DNA of 64,000 bases from JBEBVQ01 sp964527735 (GTDB taxonomy: Bacteria > Bacteroidota > Bacteroidia > Chitinophagales > Chitinophagaceae), in the NCBI GenBank assembly GCA_964527735.1, contig CAZGPG010000010.1, forward strand, positions 1-64,000, read 5' to 3'. Each line of letters opens with the position of its first letter. The first letter of the stretch is position 1. Positions 26,868 to 35,500 of the stretch are shown piece after piece. A program made the position numbers and the translations under genes. The notes under the pieces were generated by a model. It searched no databases, was not told the origin of the DNA, and saw only the letters and a program-made list of their open reading frames with translations.

Positions 26868-28046
26868 CTATCCGCTAAAGGCATCCTTGATCTTATCGAA
26901 AAAACTCTTTTCTTCTTTATTCTCGTCATCTTCCGCTGCGGAAGAAGGTGCATCGGGATGGAAATTCGGCGATTGCTGCAGCTTTTCCAGCAGGCTGCGC
27001 TCTTCATCCGTCAGTTGCTGCGGCGACCAGACATTCACTTCTATCAACTCATCTCCTTTTTCGTACGACTGGAATGCAGGGAACCCTTTCCCTTTCAGAC
27101 GGAATATTTTACCGCCCTGTGTGCCCGGCGGGATCCTGATCTTGGCCTTCCCGTCAATGGTCGGCACTTCTACCTGTGTACCCAGCACGGCATCCGGAAA
27201 AGAAACGCGAAGCTGGTACACCACATCCAGATCATGACGTTTCAGGTGCGGATGTTTTTCTTCTTCAATGACAAGCAGCAGATCTCCCGAAGCGCCGCCC
27301 CGTTCACCGGCGTTACCACGCCCGTTCATGCTGAGCTGCATACCGTCCTGTACACCGGCGGGGAGATCCAGCGTGATCAGTTCTTCGCCATATACGCGTC
27401 CGTCGCCTTTACATCCGCCGCATTTGGCCGTAATCGTATTTCCTTCACCATTACAGCCGGGACAAGTGGTTACCGTCTGCATCTGCCCCAGAAAAGTATT
27501 GGTAACACGTCGCACCTGGCCCGTTCCGCCGCAGGTGCCGCAGCTCTGTACCGAGCCTTTGTCTTTTGCACCGCTGCCGCTGCATTGCTGACAGGTGACA
27601 TGTTTTTTCACCTTTATTTTTTTATTGGCGCCATTGGCTATATCCGCATAGCTCACCTTAAGCTTTACACGCAGATTGGCCCCCCGGCTACCCTGCCTGC
27701 GGCCGCCCTGGCGCCCGCCGCCAAAGAAGCTGCCAAACATGTCATCACCGAAGATGTCACCGAAATTCTGGAAGATGTCTTCCATACGCATACCACCACC
27801 GAAACCACCGCCGGCAGCTCCGCCCATCCCGGCATGGCCGAAACGGTCGTATTGTGCCCGCTTGTCCGCATTACTCAATACATCATAGGCTTCGGCAGCT
27901 TCCTTGAACTTTTCTTCTGCTTCCTGATTGCCGGGATTACGGTCGGGGTGGTACTGCAGAGCGATCTTGCGATAAGCTTTCTTGATCTCATCCTGCGATG
28001 CGCCCTTCGCCACACCCAACACTTCGTAATAATCTCTTTTTGACAT
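26868..28046 (-). CDS. dnaJ: Chaperone DnaJ
   Basis: Hsp40 co-chaperone that delivers clients to DnaK and stimulates its ATPase; 392 aa, type I. The J domain (1-70) has HPD at 33-35; a Gly/Phe-rich linker (about 75-125) follows; four CxxCxGxG zinc motifs lie at about 150-215 (CQQCSGSG, CGTCGGTG, CPGCNGEG, CGGCKGDG); then the client-binding domain. The C-terminal tail is charged (SSAAEDDENKEEKSFFDKI). The frame begins two codons upstream, but MSKRDYYEVLG at 28046 matches the family. It follows grpE by 123 bases, in a heat-shock operon without dnaK. Confidence 0.97.
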   Translation of the reverse strand: MSKRDYYEVLGVAKGASQDEIKKAYRKIALQYHPDRNPGNQEAEEKFKEAAEAYDVLSNADKRAQYDRFGHAGMGGAAGGGFGGGMRMEDIFQNFGDIFGDDMFGSFFGGGRQGGRRQGSRGANLRVKLKVSYADIANGANKKIKVKKHVTCQQCSGSGAKDKGSVQSCGTCGGTGQVRRVTNTFLGQMQTVTTCPGCNGEGNTITAKCGGCKGDGRVYGEELITLDLPAGVQDGMQLSMNGRGNAGERGGASGDLLLVIEEEKHPHLKRHDLDVVYQLRVSFPDAVLGTQVEVPTIDGKAKIRIPPGTQGGKIFRLKGKGFPAFQSYEKGDELIEVNVWSPQQLTDEERSLLEKLQQSPNFHPDAPSSAAEDDENKEEKSFFDKIKDAFSG

Positions 28047-28062
28047 ATTCATTTATTAATGT

Positions 28063-28169
28063 GCTAATTAGCTGATGTGCCGATTAGCTGATGCCCAGCG
28101 ATAAACAAATAATACTAACTACAGTCAATAATTATTTGTAATAAACATTAGCTGATTAGCTAATTAAAA
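28063..28169. repeat. Hairpin-forming spacer between grpE and dnaJ
   Basis: Repeated attagctgat-like words (28064-28093 and 28147-28167) flank an inner perfect inverted repeat acaaataat/attatttgt (28105-28113 and 28131-28139). The transcript could fold here and lower dnaJ relative to grpE. The direct and inverted words look like an inserted short repeat. Confidence 0.4.
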
Positions 28170-28766
28170 TTATTTCCCCACCACCACTTTGGCATGGCGG
28201 ATCAGCTTCTCATTCAGATAATACCCCTTCTGGAGCACATCCACAATACGCCCTTTCATATCTTCCGAAGAAGCAGGTATTTCCGCTACCGCTTCATGCA
28301 GTTCCGGATCAAACTCCGCACCGGCACAATCCATAACGCGCAATCCCTTGCTCTGCAATGCGCTGTGTAATTTATTAAAAACAAGCGACACGCCTTCCCT
28401 GTTGGCAGCAACATCATCTGATGATGCCATCTGGATAGCGGCACGATCCATATCATCCAGCACCTCAAGCAGCGACTGGATCACATCCCGGCCCGCGGTC
28501 TGTATCAGCTCTACCCGCTCCCGTGCATTCCGCTTCCGGAAATTTTCAAATTCTGCTGCCAGCCGGATGTACTTATCCTGCATTTCGTCACGCTCTGTCC
28601 TGATTGCCGCCATTTCGTCTTCAGGCATATGCACATCCGGATCTGCAGTACCAGCAATACTGTCATCCGTATTCAGCATAGCGCCCAGCGTATCTTCACC
28701 TGTTTCCGCATTTTCGTCAGCAGACGACATATTGTCCTGATCTTTGTCAAATCCCTGTCCTTTCAT
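28170..28766 (-). CDS. grpE: Nucleotide exchange factor GrpE
   Basis: Exchange factor for DnaK; 198 aa. An acidic disordered N-terminus (1-55) is followed by the long coiled-coil helix (about 56-115; MQDKYIRLAAEFENFRKRNA) and the beta-wing domain with GAEFDPELHEAVAEI (about 153-167) and the GYYLNEKLIRHAKVVVGK C-terminus, which are family hallmarks. First gene of the grpE-dnaJ pair. I saw no CIRCE element upstream. Confidence 0.96.
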   Translation of the reverse strand: MKGQGFDKDQDNMSSADENAETGEDTLGAMLNTDDSIAGTADPDVHMPEDEMAAIRTERDEMQDKYIRLAAEFENFRKRNARERVELIQTAGRDVIQSLLEVLDDMDRAAIQMASSDDVAANREGVSLVFNKLHSALQSKGLRVMDCAGAEFDPELHEAVAEIPASSEDMKGRIVDVLQKGYYLNEKLIRHAKVVVGK

Positions 28767-28890
28767 AAATATTCCTTATTGTAATTCTGATTGAATAATC
28801 CCGTCTGTAACCTGGTGCAATTACTTTGCCATTGCTGTATTATTTGACAAAATGGCACTGGGGCATACAGGGAATGTGGGGAATGTGTTT

Positions 28891-28951
28891 AATGTGACAA
28901 ATGTGTTTAATGAGATAATATATTTATCACATTCGTCACATTTGTCACATT
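28891..28951. terminator. Inverted repeat overlapping the end of the GNAT-like gene
   Basis: aatgtgacaaatgtg (28891-28905) is an exact reverse complement of 28937-28951, with a 31-base AT-rich loop. The right arm overlaps the stop codon of the gene ending at 28945. A related hairpin lies at 43166-43226, so it is one of a dispersed family and probably a terminator. Confidence 0.5.
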
Positions 28952-29883
28952 CCTTTTAATATCTTCCAGATAAAACTCCGGTTCTTATGCAGAACCATAT
29001 ACAGCTCCCGCCGCCCGCCAAAATTCCGGAAGAAACGTTCGACTCCCGGATCCATGCTTCCTTCCAGATCAAATATCTTATGACCCCGCTTTTTCGACTC
29101 GCGGACGGCATGCCAGAGTAATGCAGACATCGCCCGGTAGCTTTCCCCGGCGGGATTTCTGGCGCCCATCAGATAGTATCCGCGCTCATTATCCCACACA
29201 TGCAGGATCAATCCCTGGATCTCCCCGTCGCCTGATTTTGCAGCCCACAGCACGCCGCTGTCATGACGAATACATGCATCAAACAGGCGCTTAAGATCCT
29301 CAAAGCTATGGTGCTGCAACCGGCCTTTATCCTCAAGTGTTACCTTTTGATAGCTGTGCAGTAAATGTAAAGCATCCGGTTCTTCCGTTATAGTTATCCC
29401 GGCTTCACCTGCCCGGATATTACGCCGAAGGGACTCGCTCATATTACCCAACAATTCGGCTTCATCCTGCGACAGATCTATGTGGAATGTCTGCCTGACT
29501 TCCGACCGGAAATCAAAAAAACGGAACAGACCGGCCTGCTTCAAACCCGGGGGCATGGCCAGCGTCCAGACATAAGGATCGGGAAGCCGGCGTAACAGCT
29601 CATTGATGGTTTCATGCTCAAAACGGTCGCGGTTGCTTTCCCTGATATCGTCCGGGAAAAAGACATGCGGGCCGAGGTAAGGCGTCAGTTTCGGTGTACG
29701 TATCATCGGTATAAGAAGACGCTGCTCTATAGGATAAGGCCATACGCCGGCCACCTGCTGCCCTTTCATGGTTATCGCCACATCCCATTGCCTGCATACT
29801 GCGTCCAGCCACCAATCGTGGAGGAAGAGCGGAAGATCTGTTTCTTCACGGCAAATGGCCCTGTATAATTCCCGGGCAGTCAA
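28945..29883 (-). CDS. GNAT/FemAB-like acyltransferase
   Basis: 312 aa, with the BioF2/FemAB-like GNAT fold in its second half: SMSESLRRNIRAGEAGITI at about 147-167, YQKVTLEDKGRLQHHSFEDL, WAAKSGDGEIQGLILHVWD near 223-242, then GYYLMGARNPAGESYRAMSALLW and KIFDLEGSMDPGVERFFRNFGG, the acceptor end of this family. Such proteins transfer an acyl or aminoacyl group, often in envelope polysaccharide or peptidoglycan work; the substrate here is unknown. The start is TTG at 29883: an in-frame stop lies two codons upstream and no ATG occurs before residue 39. It lies 38 bases after the permease gene and is probably cotranscribed with it. Confidence 0.8.
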   Translation of the reverse strand: MTARELYRAICREETDLPLFLHDWWLDAVCRQWDVAITMKGQQVAGVWPYPIEQRLLIPMIRTPKLTPYLGPHVFFPDDIRESNRDRFEHETINELLRRLPDPYVWTLAMPPGLKQAGLFRFFDFRSEVRQTFHIDLSQDEAELLGNMSESLRRNIRAGEAGITITEEPDALHLLHSYQKVTLEDKGRLQHHSFEDLKRLFDACIRHDSGVLWAAKSGDGEIQGLILHVWDNERGYYLMGARNPAGESYRAMSALLWHAVRESKKRGHKIFDLEGSMDPGVERFFRNFGGRRELYMVLHKNRSFIWKILKGM

Positions 29884-29921
29884 ATTTCAGAATATTTAGG
29901 TTTCATGATCTCAGTTCCGGA

Positions 29922-31151
29922 TTATTTAAAATGCAAAACCCTGGCCGGATGGATCCGGCGAATATACAGCGTAGGCAGCCACATACAAAGCACGCAAAGC
30001 ACAAGTGACAATATATTGATCAGCACTACGTGCCACCATACGATTTCCACCGGCACACGATCCATATAGTAAGTAGACTCCGGCAGCCGCAGGAAGCCGT
30101 ATTTCTGCTGCAGCCAGGCCAGGGCGAGACTGAGTAGCGTACCGCCCAATACGCCGGCAAAACCGATCAGCCCGGCAAGGCTGATAAATATTATACGGAT
30201 TTGATGAAACGGCATGCCAAGCGCTTTGAGCAGCGCCACCATCCGGGCGCGGTCTACGATCAGGATCAGGAGTGCTGCCGACAGGTTGATCACTGCTACC
30301 ACCGCCATGATAACGATCAGTATCTTCACATTGATCTGCTGCATGTTCAGCCAGTCAAAAATATTCTGGTAGATCGAATTAATGGATTCGGTATACAGGG
30401 GCGGCATGATGTACTGGTCGTAAATAGCCAGCGCCACGGTATCTGCCAGGAAAGGGTCGTCCAGCTCTACCTGGTAGCCGTTGATATCGTCGGCTCCCCA
30501 GTTATTGACCCGCTGCAGCAGCCTGAGGTCGCACACGCCAAAATACTGATCCACCTCATCCATACCCGTATGAAAAACACCTGCGGCTTTGAGCTTTCGC
30601 ACCCTGGGGAAGCTGGCGCCAGGCTCAAGAAAATACAGCATCAGATCATCTCCGGCATGTACATCGAGCCGGTCGGCCATGGTCTGCGATATCAATATTT
30701 CCCGTGCATAAGCCGTATCCGCAAAGTCGATACTGCCTCCTGAAAACCCGATCCCCCTGCTGAACCGGTAATCTGGCAGGATACCTTTCAGACGGATACC
30801 TTCCATCCGCCCGTTGGCCTGTATGATTGCCGGCCGGAGTGCAAACGGAGCCACCTGCTTTACATGGGGCATACGTTGCACCTGCTGCCTCAAATGCGGG
30901 TCGTATTTGATGGGGGTAGCCGAGATCAGGCTGGCAGGATTGGCATTATGCGGTACGATATGCACATGGCCCCAGAAGCTGAACAGCTTTTCGCGGATGC
31001 TTTGCTGAAACCCGGTAATGATGCCCATGGCAATGATCATAACCGCCACACTCAGGGCCGTAGCCAGCATGGCAAGCCGGATGATGAAAGACGAAAATGT
31101 GCCTTTCTGCCGGATCAGGTATCTGCGCGCTATAAAAAAAGGGAGGTTCAA
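29922..31151 (-). CDS. FtsX-like ABC transporter permease (LolC/LolE type)
   Basis: 409 aa inner-membrane permease with one N-terminal helix (about 22-46), a large periplasmic MacB/LolC-like domain (50-265) and three C-terminal helices (about 275-300, 320-350, 370-395) that form the FtsX domain. The opening NLPFFIARRYLIRQKG...FSSFIIRLAMLA is typical of the lipoprotein-release permeases of Bacteroidota. By homology it extracts lipoproteins for transport to the outer membrane or acts as a mechanotransmitter. No ATPase gene is adjacent. The start is TTG at 31151, as no ATG precedes the conserved N-terminus. It is the first gene of a pair with the GNAT-like protein. Confidence 0.88.
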   Translation of the reverse strand: MNLPFFIARRYLIRQKGTFSSFIIRLAMLATALSVAVMIIAMGIITGFQQSIREKLFSFWGHVHIVPHNANPASLISATPIKYDPHLRQQVQRMPHVKQVAPFALRPAIIQANGRMEGIRLKGILPDYRFSRGIGFSGGSIDFADTAYAREILISQTMADRLDVHAGDDLMLYFLEPGASFPRVRKLKAAGVFHTGMDEVDQYFGVCDLRLLQRVNNWGADDINGYQVELDDPFLADTVALAIYDQYIMPPLYTESINSIYQNIFDWLNMQQINVKILIVIMAVVAVINLSAALLILIVDRARMVALLKALGMPFHQIRIIFISLAGLIGFAGVLGGTLLSLALAWLQQKYGFLRLPESTYYMDRVPVEIVWWHVVLINILSLVLCVLCMWLPTLYIRRIHPARVLHFK

Positions 31152-31258
31152 GACGGGTTTATCTGTTACGTATGTTTTAACCTGCCTGCTAATGTAGGGA
31201 AATACCGGCAGGTTTTACGTAAAGCGGACCAATTAGCCGGCTAGCGGATGTGCTCATT

Positions 31259-31345
31259 GTCAGTATCACGGATTAGACGGATTAAAGGATTCCACAGAAT
31301 AAAATCTGTGCCATCCGGGCAATCCGCCTAATCCGTGATACTGAC
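31259..31345. repeat. 87-bp dispersed hairpin repeat, copy 1
   Basis: Ends gtcagtatcacggatta and taatccgtgatactgac are perfect inverted repeats; the middle contains ccacaga...tctgtg, a second inverted pair. The 88-bp copy at 39334-39421 is the same element in the opposite orientation. It lies between divergent genes, so it is not a simple terminator here. Confidence 0.8.
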
Positions 31346-31406
31346 TACTGCTTTATCTCACATACAAAGTCCAATACACAATACTTAATCATAAAATCAT
31401 TTCAGA

Positions 31407-31414
31407 TAATTTTG
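31407..31414 (+). promoter_or_regulatory. -7 promoter element of the AraC-family gene
   Basis: TAATTTTG matches TAnnTTTG and lies about 110 bases before the ATG at 31524. Confidence 0.45.
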
Positions 31415-31523
31415 TTATTAATAGAAAGATATATTAGAGCTACTATATGATTGAAGGAGAGAGATCATCAATATTTCTTACTATTTAAAACCGGGAGAGG
31501 TAGCTGAAAGTAACGGTGTGTAT

Positions 31524-32348
31524 ATGTATCCCCCAAAAAGAGAAGATATGTCACAACATACCGGATCTTTACAATATACGCTTCATTTCGCCGCCGCCGG
31601 TTCGGGTGTTCAGATTGTTGAACACACCCGTTTGCTGATTTTCAAGGAACCAGGCGGTCAGATCCGGATTGATCACACACCTTACGAAATCCTACCCGGA
31701 TGCCTGTTTGTAATACCCCGGGGGCATTTTTATTGTCTGAGTGAATCTTTTGCACACAGAGAAGCTGCGCACATAGACGTGACAGAGCCGGAAAACGGCG
31801 ACAGCCAGACGATGCATATTTATCGTGTACTGCTGTATCGGGTGAAATACACGCCGGGGAAACTTTTTGTCTTTGAAGAAGGCGCCACCCCGGTTTATGA
31901 AAGCCTTCTTGCCTGCCGTGAAGATGCCACCGGACAACAACTGGGAGCCCTGCTCTATCAATGGAGCAGGCAATATAGCGGATACGATTTCAGTAAGCCA
32001 CCTGCTGCCAACCAGATCGCCCGTGTACAACACTTCCTGGAGGGATTACCAGCAACGCTCGACAAAGGATGCATGGCCGACAATATAACAGACCTTGCCA
32101 GCCACATGCATATCAACCGGAGCACACTATGCCGGGATTGTAAAGACATATTAAAGGTTGCTCCAAGCCGTGTCATCCTGTATCATAAAGTAAGCGCAGT
32201 AGTATATATGCTGCTGAATGACACGGAGCTTACCAATGAAGCCATTGCCGCTGCTGCCGGTTTTGGGGATGTCTCCCGCATGTACGGGCAGATACAGCAG
32301 ACCATTGGCTATACACCGCGTAACATCAGGAAAACCCTTTGGCTTTAG
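31524..32348 (+). CDS. AraC-family transcriptional regulator
   Basis: 274 aa from the ATG at 31524; a GTG two codons earlier and an ATG at 31548 behind a purine-rich stretch are alternatives. The N-terminal half is a cupin-like ligand domain (HTPYEILPGCLFVIPRGHFYCL at about 50-72). The C-terminal AraC domain has both HTH motifs: ITDLASHMHINRSTLCRDCKDI (about 190-211) and LTNEAIAAAAGFGDVSRMYGQI (about 235-256), then the family ending IGYTPRNIRK. Four 21-bp direct repeats begin 9 bases after its stop codon and lie before the next cargo gene, its likely target. Confidence 0.9.
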   Translation: MYPPKREDMSQHTGSLQYTLHFAAAGSGVQIVEHTRLLIFKEPGGQIRIDHTPYEILPGCLFVIPRGHFYCLSESFAHREAAHIDVTEPENGDSQTMHIYRVLLYRVKYTPGKLFVFEEGATPVYESLLACREDATGQQLGALLYQWSRQYSGYDFSKPPAANQIARVQHFLEGLPATLDKGCMADNITDLASHMHINRSTLCRDCKDILKVAPSRVILYHKVSAVVYMLLNDTELTNEAIAAAAGFGDVSRMYGQIQQTIGYTPRNIRKTLWL

Positions 32349-32356
32349 CATCGCAG

Positions 32357-32440
32357 GTCACAAAACGCGAGACTGCTGCAACAAAACGCGAGGCATTCGT
32401 CACAAATCACTACATATTGGTCACAAAACGCCATACTCAC
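32357..32440 (+). promoter_or_regulatory. Four direct repeats at exact 21-bp spacing (AraC-type operator candidate)
   Basis: Units start at 32357, 32378, 32399 and 32420. They read gtcacaaaacgcgag, gcaacaaaacgcgag, gtcacaaatcac and gtcacaaaacgcc, with a common core GTCACAAAACGC. A 21-bp step is two helical turns and equals the centre spacing of AraC araI half-sites, so all four would lie on one DNA face. The array lies between the AraC gene and the start of the 1232-aa cargo gene, about 150 bases upstream of its ATG. Confidence 0.7.
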
Positions 32441-32586
32441 CGGTGTAGCCGGGATTATTTTCACATCCGGAGAAAAGCCTGAACATTTATCAGCAATGAA
32501 TACAGCAGACTGATACCCGTGACCGGGCAGGACAGTGGCATAGCATACGGGTTGTACATATTTTTTTAACCCCAAAATTGATTCTT

Positions 32587-35500
32587 ATGAAAAACAAGAT
32601 CAGACATCTGAGCGTTGCCCTGCTGCTGCTGACGCCCGGCATCATGAACCAGGAAGCTGTGGCCCAGGACCGGTACTGGCCATTGGACGGCAACAAACGG
32701 CTGAATACCAACAATGGTACGGTCAGCACCTACGGGGGCGTATCGGTCCCGACGGATTTTTTCCCGACCGTGTATTCCACCAATGCGGAAGTACTGTTCA
32801 GCATGTACGCCGGGCTTACCTTCCCTTACGACAACGTCCCGAACAGGGTCGTCCTGGATGCGTATGGGGCCGTGCAGGCATTCGCCATACCCGGCGCCTG
32901 TAAGAAATATGGCATACTGGATGTGTACTACGTACCGACACCGCACGGCCATGCCGTTACCTTCCGCACCGTGGATGCTTCCGCTGTGGTGAACAATATC
33001 ACCACCACACCCCTGCCGACGGTTACTGCACCGACAGGCATTTTTGGTGGAGCCAGCGGAGCGGCGGGGCAGTACGGGGCGTTAGCGGCACCGCTCAACG
33101 AGGATGGTACCCGCTATATCTATCACCTGAATTTCGGGACAACGCTCAACCGTTATACGGTGTCTTATACCGGCACTGTGGGCTCAGCCACCACTATCAC
33201 TACTTCGCTTCCGAATTGTACGGGGCGGATGAATATCTCAGGAGATGGCAAGAGCATTGCGTTCGTCAATACCAGCAATCAGCTTGTTACCTACGACCTC
33301 ACCAATCCGGCCACACCGGCATATACCTACACGGGTGTTACTTTTTCTTCCGGCAACAACAAATGTATGCAGCAGGTGACCTATAACGGCGAAAGGCGCT
33401 GGTACGTCAGTACGGGCTCTGCGCTGGGATACGTGGTGGAAGGTTCATCTACATTCAATACGATCAGTACGACTGTAGGGCTGAATAGCAGCCTGGCACA
33501 TGGACAGAATGGGATGATTTACTTTGCAGAAGGAGTCGTTGGGTTTACTCCAGGGTACATATATTATTTTAACCCTGGCGCCACATCCATCTATTTTTCT
33601 TTTCCTCTGGGCCAGGTAGTCGGTGCTACCTTTGTCAGTGGAGCTACTACCTCCTGTGTTCGGAACGGCGCTTATTACTTCGGCAACCATGTGGAAGGAG
33701 AAGACATCAGTTCGTTCCCGACTGCGCCGATCACTATTGCGTTTACCCTCAACGGAGTGTACCTGGATCCGTCTCACGGTGTCGTAACGGCCTATAATTG
33801 CAAACCGGTTGTTATGAGGAGATCCGCATCCTATCATAACTACCAGATCAGAATTACGGCTCCGGGAAATGAGGGGATTGTCTATTATAACTCCGGCGTC
33901 AAACAGGGACGGCTGCCTGATTCGCTGGATGCCCGCAATCTCTGCGGTCTGGGTGGTACCGGAACGTGTAACTATCTGACCGGAAAAACCGGCCAATATG
34001 ACATCCGGGTTACCTATAATAACTCCTGCGGGGGCGGAGGCACCACAACGGTCATACGTGTGAACCTGATACCGGCAGTCTCGGATCTGACTTTGAAAGT
34101 CAACAATCAGACAGGGATACCTGACATTGTATTATGCAACGGCTCAAACGACCTGAAACTTCAGGCAGCAGATAATGGTTACATGACAGGGTATCAGATC
34201 CGGCTTGATACCGGCTCCCTGGCGGGAGGCAATGTTTTTGTAAAGTCAGGTACTTCGTACCTGTCTTCGGTATTTACTGCCGATACAATACCCGAAGTAA
34301 ACCTGCGGACACTGAGCGGCAGCTTCCTCAATGGCTACACAGGTTATGTGCAGGCAACGGCAATTACGTTTGATTCATGTGGCTCCTATTCCGATTCAAT
34401 TGCATTCCGGCTGCGACAGCTACGTACGCCGGACTCTGTTTCTTTTACACTCAACGGGCATCAACATCATGCCACCCCGCCGCGTATCCGGCTTTGTCAG
34501 GATACACTGTCCCTCATTCCACGGGCTTCGGACCATTATGACAGCTTTATTGTTGTATTGGAACGTGGCACGCTCGAAGTTGACGGTATTACTTTTACCC
34601 CTGACCCGAACATTGACCCTAAAAGCGACACACTTGCAGACACAGCCTTTCCGGCAGACCTCGTACAGCACTTTCCAACTTATCTGACGCAAAGCGGTGG
34701 AATGTACTATGGCGCGCTGCGCGTATCCGTCATGGCTAAAGGCTCTTGCGGGGTCAGCGCTCCCCGCATACAAACTTATATGCTGGAAAAAGCAACACCT
34801 GCCGACAGTCTCGCATACACGCTTAACGGTATCGCTAACGGAACTGACCCGGTAAATATACTCCTTTGCGGAAGTGAAGACTCATTGACGCTCTCACCCT
34901 CGGCAGTTGGTACGATATCCGGATATCATATACGGGTGGAGAAAGGCACATGGAATGCCGGTGTCTTCACCGACAGTGGCAGCCTCGACTCCGCATCTAT
35001 AGCAACCGGTAATTTCCCCCTGGATCTGGCAGCGCAATTCGCTGATTACCTCTACCCGGACGACACCATATACCGCGGCGACCTGCGCGTTACCGTTACT
35101 ACACAAGGCCCATGCCTGCCGCCCAAAGCGCTTAGTCAGGTATATCGCATCAGGCACGGCGAGCCGATCGCCGATCTGGACTTTACGGTAAATGATACAT
35201 TCCAGTTGGCTGAGCTAAGCCCGGCGCCGGAGGTATGGATGTGCAATGATACAAGCCTTACGCTCAGGACAACTTTTAATGGTACACCCGGCGACAGTTT
35301 CACGATTACGCTCCAAAAAGGCACATTCGATGTAGTTAACGGGTTTGACGGAGGTTTCACATCTCCTATCAGCAGAACCGTAGCGGCTACGGATAGTATT
35401 GAAATCTATGACGTCCCGGCATTCAAAACATATCTCGGTGGCAATCCGGGAATCGTTCAGGTAACAGTGAGCGCCGCGGGACCTTGTAATGTAGTGCCGG

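Noticed and set aside
26796..28043. 415-aa open frame on the plus strand opposite dnaJ
   Set aside because: It is the antisense shadow of a clear dnaJ; no domain or sensible composition, and no promoter.
31259..31345. Rho-independent terminator
   Set aside because: It lies between divergent genes and has no T-run; the second copy at 39334 shows that it is a dispersed element.
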